Positions 6,448 to 10,634 of a DNA stretch of 10,634 nucleotides are shown in pieces. Every line of letters begins with the position of its first letter. Within the stretch, counting starts at the first letter, position 1. The DNA comes from an uncultured Campylobacter sp. Its GTDB lineage: Bacteria > Campylobacterota > Campylobacteria > Campylobacterales > Campylobacteraceae. The stretch spans positions 1-10,634 of the forward strand of contig NZ_CALHXD010000163.1 of NCBI RefSeq assembly GCF_938040115.1, in the 5' to 3' direction. The position numbers were made by a program, and so were the translations under genes. The notes beneath the pieces are model-generated. The model did not search any database and had not been told where the DNA came from. It saw only the letters and a list, made by a program, of their open reading frames with translations.

Positions 6448-7116
6448 ATGCCGCAATTTAAACACGCAATCGTCATCACGGGTAGCATCGGCAGCGGCAA
6501 AAGCACGGTTTGCGAGACACTTCGCGAGCGAGGATTTGAGATCATCGACGCCGATAGGATTTCACATTGCGTCTTGGATCGCTGCGCCGCACAGGTGGCT
6601 GAAATTTTCGGCGCGCAGTACGTTGTGCAAAAAGACGTACAGGCCGAAAATTTGGGCTTGCACGCGGAATTTGACAATAGTAGAGATGAGGAAAATTTGA
6701 CCGATTCCCGCGCTTTTGTGGACCGAAAAAAACTAGGCGAGCTGGTGTTTAAAAACCCGGCGGAGCTTGCAAAGCTTGAAGCGTTGCTGCATCCAAAGAT
6801 AACGGCTGAAATTTTATCGCAGGCACAGGCTTTGGAGGCGAAAGGAAAGCTCTATTTCGTCGATATTCCGCTGTTTTTCGAGGGCAAAAGATATGAGTTT
6901 TTTGATAAAGTGGCGGTCGTTTATGCGCCTAAAGATACGCTGATCGCGCGCGTGGTGAAGCGAAACGGACTTAGCTACGACGCCGCAAAGTACCGCGTGG
7001 AGCTACAAATAGATATCGAACAAAAGCGCACTATGGCGAATTTTGTTATAGATAATAGCGGTGATTTGCAAAATTTAAGAGATGAAACCGGGTCTTTTTT
7101 GGAAAAAATAGCTTAA
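6448..7116 (+). CDS. coaE: Dephospho-CoA kinase
   Basis: Phosphorylates the 3'-OH of the dephospho-CoA ribose with ATP, the last step of coenzyme A synthesis, in the cytosol. Visible: Walker A loop GSIGSGKST (12-20), IIDADRISH (32-40) with the substrate-binding DAD, DRKKLGELVF (92-101), LLHPKI (113-118), VDIPLFFE (138-145), the lid-type RVVKRNGLSYDAAKYRVELQ (168-187) and FVIDNSG (199-205). The start has GGAGG four bases upstream. At 222 residues it is about 20 longer than usual; the extra sequence is a hydrophilic stretch between about 58 and 87, before the DRKKLG motif. I recall dapF following coaE in C. jejuni; here a convergent unknown gene follows. Confidence 0.95.
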   Translation: MPQFKHAIVITGSIGSGKSTVCETLRERGFEIIDADRISHCVLDRCAAQVAEIFGAQYVVQKDVQAENLGLHAEFDNSRDEENLTDSRAFVDRKKLGELVFKNPAELAKLEALLHPKITAEILSQAQALEAKGKLYFVDIPLFFEGKRYEFFDKVAVVYAPKDTLIARVVKRNGLSYDAAKYRVELQIDIEQKRTMANFVIDNSGDLQNLRDETGSFLEKIA

Positions 7117-7176
7117 CTTGTTATGACACGGCATTTTATGCTATTTGAACACTGCTTTAGTCACTTGGCAGCGGCA

Positions 7177-7219
7177 GTTTGGCGTCATATCTAGCCCTGC
7201 TACTACTTGTGACGCAAAC
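7177..7219. terminator. Possible bulged hairpin between convergent coaE and the unknown gene
   Basis: GTTTG-(G bulge)-CGTCA (7177-7187) can pair with TGACGCAAAC (7210-7219) around a 22-base loop. It sits 60 bases after coaE and 18 beyond the stop of the opposing gene. No immediate U run follows on either strand, so the terminator call is weak. The rest of 7117-7237 shows nothing recognisable. Confidence 0.22.
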
Positions 7220-7237
7220 TACGTTGATTATTTTAGT

Positions 7238-7726
7238 TTATTTGCAGTCTTTGCTTTCAAGTTTTATCCGAATCAGCTCTTTGTTCTTTATATAATAAAC
7301 AAAATCGACGCCGTCGGCTATATCGCGCACGGCCTTTAACCGCATATCTTCGCAAAATTCTTTTTTGAGTTCCTTTGTTTGCTCGTCTTTTAGCTCGGCT
7401 ATATCTTTATCATTTAGCGCGTTTTCACCCATTTCTAGCCCTTTTCCAAGTGCATATTGATAAATGATGCGACGATTTTCACAGCTGATTTTTTCGAGCG
7501 TATTTATCTCATCTATTTTTCTCGGAAGACCTGAATTTAGCCGTATCAGCATTTCTTGTACATTTGACGCTTCGCATAGATTTTCTTTCATTTGTTCTTT
7601 TGCGTATTCTACTTTACTGCCTATAAAAACTTCTACGCCGATCCAGATCGCGACGGCTATGCCTAAGATAATAAATAAAAATTTGTTGAGTTTGTTTAAG
7701 TTTTGATTTAGTTTTTGTATGTCCAT
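7238..7726 (-). CDS. Hypothetical protein with one N-terminal membrane segment and four cysteines
   Basis: A 162-residue protein I do not recognise. The start is well supported: AAGGAG lies six bases before the ATG, and a minus-strand TAAAAT (7752-7757) may be its -10 box. An Asn/Lys-rich N-terminus (1-15) leads into a single hydrophobic segment (about 16-36). The remaining 126 residues are charged and mostly helical. All four Cys (51, 82, 125, 161) are after the membrane segment. The positive N-terminus predicts N-in topology, putting the C-terminal domain in the periplasm, where two disulfides could form (inference). The C-terminal pattern FVYYIKNKELIRIKL looks like a small beta hairpin. 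It is transcribed alone, convergent with coaE; its upstream neighbour rplT ends in its own terminator. It could be a small envelope protein; no function is claimed. Confidence 0.75.
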   Translation of the reverse strand: MDIQKLNQNLNKLNKFLFIILGIAVAIWIGVEVFIGSKVEYAKEQMKENLCEASNVQEMLIRLNSGLPRKIDEINTLEKISCENRRIIYQYALGKGLEMGENALNDKDIAELKDEQTKELKKEFCEDMRLKAVRDIADGVDFVYYIKNKELIRIKLESKDCK

Positions 7727-7855
7727 TTTTACTCCTTAAATTTGAGGCGGTATTTTATCGGAAAAAACGAAAAAAAAATTAAAATTTGAAGTGAAATTTG
7801 TTTTATTGAGATCAGAGAAAGACGATAAATTTTTAAATGAGCCAAAAATATAGAG

Positions 7856-7877
7856 AAAAGGAGCGGGAAACCGCCCC
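7856..7877 (-). terminator. Intrinsic terminator of rpmI-rplT
   Basis: On the minus strand GGGGCGG-TTTC-CCGCTCC forms a 7-bp GC-rich stem with one G-U pair (plus-strand arms 7860-7866 and 7871-7877), followed at once by TTTTCTCT. It begins six bases after the rplT stop codon. Confidence 0.85.
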
Positions 7878-7883
7878 TGGGTA

Positions 7884-8237
7884 TTATAAAGCAGCCTTTG
7901 CTTTTGAAGCTAGCTCGCTGAAAGCTTTTGCGTCATTCATAGCTAGATCGGCTAAGATTTTTCTATCAAGCTCGATATTTGCTTTTTTAAGTCCCGCGAT
8001 AAAGCGCGAATAGCTAATGTCGTTTAGGCGGCACGCAGCATTTATGCGTACTATCCACAAGCGGCGGAAGTCGCGTTTCTTGCGGCGTCTGTCGCGGTAT
8101 GCATAGACCAAACTTCTTTCTAATTGCTCTTTAGCTTTTCTAAAGTGTTTGTGTCTAGCGCTGAAAAAACCTCTAGCTAGTTTTAAAACTTTTTTATGGC
8201 GTCTTCTTCTAACTACGCCTGTTTTTACTCTTGCCAT
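7884..8237 (-). CDS. rplT: 50S ribosomal protein L20
   Basis: Binds 23S rRNA early in large-subunit assembly. The 117 residues match the family's usual length. The start MARVKTGVVRRRRHKKVLKL and the run of basic residues through GFFSARHKHFRKAKEQL are typical L20, as are YAYRDRRRKKRDFRRLWI (46-63), RINAACR (64-70), the YSRFIAGLKKANIELDRKIL helix pair (76-95) and the short helical C-terminus. AAAGGAT lies just ahead of the ATG on the minus strand. It is second in the operon, 82 bases after rpmI, with two hairpins in that gap. In some bacteria L20 represses its own operon by binding mRNA; whether that applies here is not known. Confidence 0.98.
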   Translation of the reverse strand: MARVKTGVVRRRRHKKVLKLARGFFSARHKHFRKAKEQLERSLVYAYRDRRRKKRDFRRLWIVRINAACRLNDISYSRFIAGLKKANIELDRKILADLAMNDAKAFSELASKAKAAL

Positions 8238-8259
8238 ATTTATCCTTTACAAATCGGCG

Positions 8260-8292
8260 CTCACTGAGTGAGTCTTGCCCCAAATTTGGGGG
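8260..8292 (-). promoter_or_regulatory. Two tandem hairpins in the rpmI-rplT intercistronic gap
   Basis: A perfect palindrome CCCCAAATTTGGGG (8278-8291) and a perfect CTCACT-G-AGTGAG (8260-8272) lie six bases apart, 22 to 54 bases ahead of the rplT ATG, in an 82-base gap. Neither is followed by a U run, so they are not obvious terminators. They may be an mRNA processing or stability element, or a control site for L20 translation. The function is inference; the structures are read directly. Confidence 0.5.
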
Positions 8293-8319
8293 AGTTTGGA
8301 ATGACTTTTCGTCAAAAAC

Positions 8320-8511
8320 TTAAATTCCGAGCATCGCTTTGACGCTTGCGACGTTTGTGCTGTCTACGTATTGAGGCGAGCGTAAATCTCTCTTGCGGTT
8401 GCGAGATTTTTTAGTCAAAATGTGGCTTCTAAAAGCAGAGCCTCTTTTGATCTTGTTTTTGCCCACTTTAAAACGTTTAGCAGCGCCGCGAACTGTCTTC
8501 ATCTTAGGCAT
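8320..8511 (-). CDS. rpmI: 50S ribosomal protein L35
   Basis: The 63-residue product MPKMKTVRGAAKRFKVG... is a standard-length L35: basic N-terminal half (KMKTVRGAAKRFKV, KIKRGSAFRSHILTKKS), then RNRKRDLRS and a short C-terminal helix ending MLGI. The start was chosen at 8511 because MPKMKT is the family's N-terminus and AAAAGGA lies five bases upstream. A longer in-frame start at 8634 would run through the promoter's TATAAT and add about 41 residues unlike any L35. First gene of a two-gene operon with rplT; infC, which precedes rpmI in many bacteria, is absent here. Confidence 0.97.
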   Translation of the reverse strand: MPKMKTVRGAAKRFKVGKNKIKRGSAFRSHILTKKSRNRKRDLRSPQYVDSTNVASVKAMLGI

Positions 8512-8516
8512 ACTAA

Positions 8517-8523
8517 TCCTTTT
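8517..8523 (-). promoter_or_regulatory. rpmI: Ribosome binding site fixing the rpmI start
   Basis: AAAAGGA on the minus strand, five bases before the ATG at 8511. It supports the 63-residue start over the upstream in-frame ATG at 8634. Confidence 0.75.
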
Positions 8524-8539
8524 AAAATTTCTTTTACGC

Positions 8540-8563
8540 CTTACGCGTAAGAGTGGGATTATA
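8540..8563 (-). promoter_or_regulatory. rpmI-rplT promoter with palindrome at the start site
   Basis: Minus-strand TATAAT (plus 8558-8563) in the context TTTTGGGTATAATCCC is a perfect -10 box, predicting a start near 8551 and a leader of about 40 bases. A perfect 12-bp palindrome CTTACGCGTAAG (8540-8551) begins right there, so it lies at the first transcribed bases. No clear -35, as usual for Campylobacter. Confidence 0.6.
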
Positions 8564-8680
8564 CCCAAAATTCCTTTAAGAAATTTAAATTTGACAGTGC
8601 GCGCGATAAAATACAAAACAAATTTACAATACAATCTTGAAAGTAGCTTAAATTTTAGATTTAATTAATATTTTTAGTCC

Positions 8681-8718
8681 TATAATTTCACTTAGATTTA
8701 TTATCTCAAATCAAGGAG
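8681..8718 (+). promoter_or_regulatory. Promoter and ribosome binding site of the C69 dipeptidase gene
   Basis: TATAAT at 8681-8686, preceded by an AT-rich, T-tract region without a clear -35, predicts a start near 8693. AAGGAG at 8713-8718 lies five bases before the ATG at 8724. Together they fix this start. Confidence 0.65.
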
Positions 8719-8723
8719 TAACG

Positions 8724-10223
8724 ATGAAGATAAAGTTTCTCGCCTCTGCGGCGGTAATAAGCGCGATGTTTTGCGCAAACGCGCTAGCTTGCACGACTAT
8801 TTTGGTTAGAGAAGGAGCCTCTGACGACGGCTCGATGCTGATAGCAAGGAGTGCCGATAGCAAGGCGATAAAGGCGCAGGTATTTTTGATACATCCAAAA
8901 AAATCCAATCAAAAAGGCGTCCATAGCTCAAAGGCGCATGACGGGGCAAATGATTTTACCTATCCACTGCCAAAAGAGGGCATGAGGTATACGACGATAG
9001 CAAACTCCCACACCAAGCTTCACGGCGCTGTCGGCTACAATGACGCGGGCGTGGGCATCAGCGGCACCGAGACCATCTACGCTAAAGACGAACTGCTAAA
9101 AATCGATCCGTATAACGAAGCGACGGGCATCACGGAGGACGATATCCCCGACGTCTTGCTACCTAGGATGAAAAGCGCGGCCGAGGGCGTAAAACTGCTC
9201 GGCGAGATCGTGGAAACTACGGGTGCGGGAGAGGGTTTTGGCGTAGTGTTTGTGGATAAAAACGAGCTTTGGTACTTTGAAACGGGCACCGGTCATCACT
9301 GGATGGCGGTTAAACTACCTAAAGACGAATACTTTGTCTCTGCAAACCAAGGCAGACTACAAAACTACAAAGAAAACGATCCAAATTTCATGGGGTCAAA
9401 AAATTTAATCAAATTTGCCGAGGATAACGGCGCCTACGATCCGGCAAAAGACGGCGAATTTCAGTTTACCAAAGCCTACACCAGAGACGATGAGAGAGAT
9501 ATGACCTACAACTATCCGCGCGTTTGCTGGGTACAGCAGATGTTTAATCCCGAGCTAAAAGATAAGCAGACCCTTAACGGCGGCAACTATCCGGTATTTT
9601 TAAAACCGGCTAAAAAGCTAAGCGTGCAGGATCTAAAAAATGCTCTTAGATCCCACTACGACGGCACTGCGTACGATAACTACGCGAGCAAAGACGAAAA
9701 TCAAAAAAATATCTACCGCGCCGTTAGCGTCTTTAGAACCTACGAGTCGCACGTCATGCAGGTGCGCCCGTGGCTACCGCAAGAGATCGGCAGAGTGACC
9801 TACGTGGCGCTTGGTATGTCGGAGCTTGGCGTTTATTTGCCGTATTATTATGGCCTCGATAAATTTATCGACGGCTACGACAAGGGCTCGTATAAAGCCG
9901 ACGACGAGTCGATTTATTGGACGTATAGAAAGCTACAAACCCTCGTGATGATGGACTATGATAAGTATTCGCCGGTCGTAAAAAAGGCCTACAAGGAGTT
10001 TGAGGACGCGCTCGCGGTCAAACAGGCTAAATTTGAAGACGAATACGTCAAACTCTACAAAAAAGACAAAGCCAAAGCAAACAAGCTGCTAAACGAATTT
10101 TCGATAAATATGATGAAGGAAGCCAAGGCTTTAACGCAAAATTTGACTAATGAAATCTTCACGATGCTAACCGATGACACCGACGCCAAGCTAAAATCGC
10201 TAAATAAAGGCAAAAAAGACTAG
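8724..10223 (+). CDS. Secreted C69-family dipeptidase (Ntn hydrolase)
   Basis: A 499-residue peptidase expected to split dipeptides, probably in the periplasm. The N-terminus MKIKFLASAAVISAMFCANALA is a Sec signal peptide; cleavage after A22 would expose C23 of CTTILV, which in this family is the N-terminal nucleophile of the Ntn fold. Further family marks: ADSKA after the first strands, GYNDAGVGISGTETIYA (106-120), GEGFGVVFVDKNELWYFETG (169-188), WMAVKLP (193-199) and YFVSANQGRL (203-212). The last 60 residues are Lys-rich and helical. The length fits C69 proteins with a leader. ALAC is also a poor match to a lipobox; lipidation would block the catalytic Cys, so signal peptidase I cleavage is more likely. 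It stands alone, divergent from rpmI-rplT, with its own promoter and a likely terminator. Nutritional peptide use is inferred. Confidence 0.93.
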   Translation: MKIKFLASAAVISAMFCANALACTTILVREGASDDGSMLIARSADSKAIKAQVFLIHPKKSNQKGVHSSKAHDGANDFTYPLPKEGMRYTTIANSHTKLHGAVGYNDAGVGISGTETIYAKDELLKIDPYNEATGITEDDIPDVLLPRMKSAAEGVKLLGEIVETTGAGEGFGVVFVDKNELWYFETGTGHHWMAVKLPKDEYFVSANQGRLQNYKENDPNFMGSKNLIKFAEDNGAYDPAKDGEFQFTKAYTRDDERDMTYNYPRVCWVQQMFNPELKDKQTLNGGNYPVFLKPAKKLSVQDLKNALRSHYDGTAYDNYASKDENQKNIYRAVSVFRTYESHVMQVRPWLPQEIGRVTYVALGMSELGVYLPYYYGLDKFIDGYDKGSYKADDESIYWTYRKLQTLVMMDYDKYSPVVKKAYKEFEDALAVKQAKFEDEYVKLYKKDKAKANKLLNEFSINMMKEAKALTQNLTNEIFTMLTDDTDAKLKSLNKGKKD

Positions 10224-10233
10224 GCAAATTTAA

Positions 10234-10255
10234 GAGGCGGGCTGCGGCCTGCCTC
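10234..10255 (+). terminator. Likely terminator of the dipeptidase gene
   Basis: GAGGCGGGC (10234-10242), loop TGCG, GCCTGCCTC (10247-10255): a 9-bp GC-rich stem with one G-U pair, starting 11 bases after the TAG stop. Only AAATTAG follows, without a strong U run, so termination strength is uncertain. Confidence 0.55.
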
Positions 10256-10283
10256 AAATTAGCTGGAATTTGATAAAAACTTC

Positions 10284-10312
10284 TTGATTTATTTTTTAAA
10301 AATCTTTATAAT
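10284..10312 (+). promoter_or_regulatory. Well-formed promoter with no annotated gene behind it
   Basis: TTGATT (10284-10289), 17 bases, TATAAT (10307-10312): the best -35/-10 pair in the window, predicting a start near 10319. Only a mini-ORF at 10338/10347-10376 and AT-rich sequence follow before the right edge. Confidence 0.55.
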
Positions 10313-10337
10313 ACGGCTCAAATTTGACCCCAAAAGG

Positions 10338-10376
10338 ATGAGCTTAATGCCTTGCCCCATGCCTGAGACTCTTTAA
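10338..10376 (+). CDS. Possible leader peptide or mini-ORF (MSLMPCPMPETL)
   Basis: Twelve codons from ATG at 10338, or nine from the in-frame ATG at 10347, to a TAA at 10374. The second start has AAGGA eight bases upstream, which is good spacing; the first does not. It lies about 20-30 bases after the predicted start of the promoter at 10284-10312. The product is rich in Pro and Met with one Cys. The coding DNA repeats ATGCCT (10347 and 10359) around TGCCCC. It could be a leader peptide, part of a small RNA, or chance. Nothing in the sequence identifies a target. Confidence 0.25.
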   Translation: MSLMPCPMPETL

Positions 10377-10579
10377 TCTTAGCAAAAAAACCGCAAACGA
10401 CTTTAAAAAAACAGCCAAATTTTTAAATAATTTCACGTTTTTAAACATTAATATAAATTTATTTCTATCGCCGCGCAGGGCGCATTGTAATTGCATTTTT
10501 AAAAACAAAGCGAAGCAGCATCTGAAATTTGGGCGAAATTTGTTTAGCAGGGTTTTTTATAAATTTTATTTTAGTTTGA
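10377..10579. other. AT-rich region without a recognisable gene
   Basis: Holds poly-A/T tracts, AAATTT-GGGCG-AAATTT (10526-10542 region) that could fold weakly, and a GC-rich island at 10480-10493. I see no open frame of note, no tRNA, and no match to the conserved SRP RNA or tmRNA cores I could recall. Confidence 0.35.
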
Positions 10580-10601
10580 GAAAAAGCGGTTGCCATCCGC
10601 C
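10580..10601 (-). terminator. Possible terminator for a minus-strand gene beyond the right edge
   Basis: On the minus strand GGCGG-ATGGCAA-CCGCT gives a 5-bp stem with one G-U pair (plus-strand arms 10585-10589 and 10597-10601), followed by TTTTCTC. The short stem makes this tentative. A minus-strand TAG at 10606-10608 just upstream of it would suit the end of a gene entering from the right. Confidence 0.28.
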
Positions 10602-10634
10602 GTTTCTAAGCTCGCTCTTTTGAGCGACTTTGAA

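Noticed and set aside
8591..8617. Perfect TTGACA on the plus strand as a promoter
   Set aside because: The only -10-like partner (TACAAA) is 15 bases away and poor, and no gene starts at a suitable distance; the TATAAT at 8681 explains the dipeptidase better.
8320..8634. A 104-residue version of L35
   Set aside because: The additional N-terminus crosses the TATAAT promoter and does not resemble L35; the ribosome binding site supports the start at 8511.
10347..10385. TPP riboswitch, suggested by CTGAGA at 10363-10368
   Set aside because: The other conserved TPP elements (the GGGG-GC box and ACC..TGATCTGGATAATGCCAGCG-like segment) are not present around it.
10500..10530. SRP RNA core, suggested by GCGAAGCAGC
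   Set aside because: It lacks the conserved GGAAGGAAGCAGCC-type asymmetric loop and a matching hairpin.
10566..10634. C-terminal end of a minus-strand gene at the right edge
   Set aside because: Two minus-strand frames stay open for about 20 codons and the third ends at 10606-10608 just before a weak hairpin; the segment is too short to choose between them.

Overview
The window most resembles a Campylobacter chromosome, from one of the more GC-rich oral/anaerobic species (C. showae, C. rectus or C. curvus type). This rests on the dense AAATTT/TAAATTT words, AT-rich spacers with TATAAT or TAAAAT -10 boxes and little -35 signal, the divergent purM/coaE pair (as recalled from C. jejuni), a stand-alone rpmI-rplT operon, and a long cysteine-free surface-type protein. 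The species call is inference; no rRNA or marker gene is present.

Left third (1-3167): one uninterrupted reading frame enters from the left edge and ends at 3167, giving at least 1054 residues. It has the hallmarks of a type I-secreted, S-layer/adhesin-like protein: no Cys, rich in Lys, Asp and Ala, degenerate Ser/Asp-rich repeats, and a C-terminal module present twice. A GTG at 1227 could be mistaken for a start but lies inside the frame. A strong hairpin follows, then about 600 bp without an intact gene, holding what looks like the wreck of a small exported protein (3339-3599).

Middle (3790-7726): an M20-family carbamoylase/allantoate-type amidohydrolase on the minus strand, with a possible repressor operator upstream; purM on the minus strand with a clear intrinsic terminator; coaE diverging from purM across 73 bp whose two candidate -10 boxes form an inverted repeat; and an unrecognised one-TM, four-Cys protein convergent with coaE.

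Right third (7856-10634): the rpmI-rplT operon on the minus strand (L35, L20), with two hairpins between the genes and a good terminator after rplT. A secreted C69-family dipeptidase on the plus strand diverges from it. The last 411 bp hold a terminator, a well-formed promoter with no annotated gene behind it but a 9-12 codon mini-ORF just downstream, and AT-rich sequence.

The genes form small independent units (surface protein; amidohydrolase; purine synthesis; CoA synthesis; ribosomal proteins; peptide hydrolysis). I see no mobile element, CRISPR, tRNA or rRNA. The less ordinary items are the duplicated C-terminal module of the surface protein, the frameshifted signal-peptide gene, the paired hairpins in rpmI-rplT, and the orphan promoter with mini-ORF at the right.
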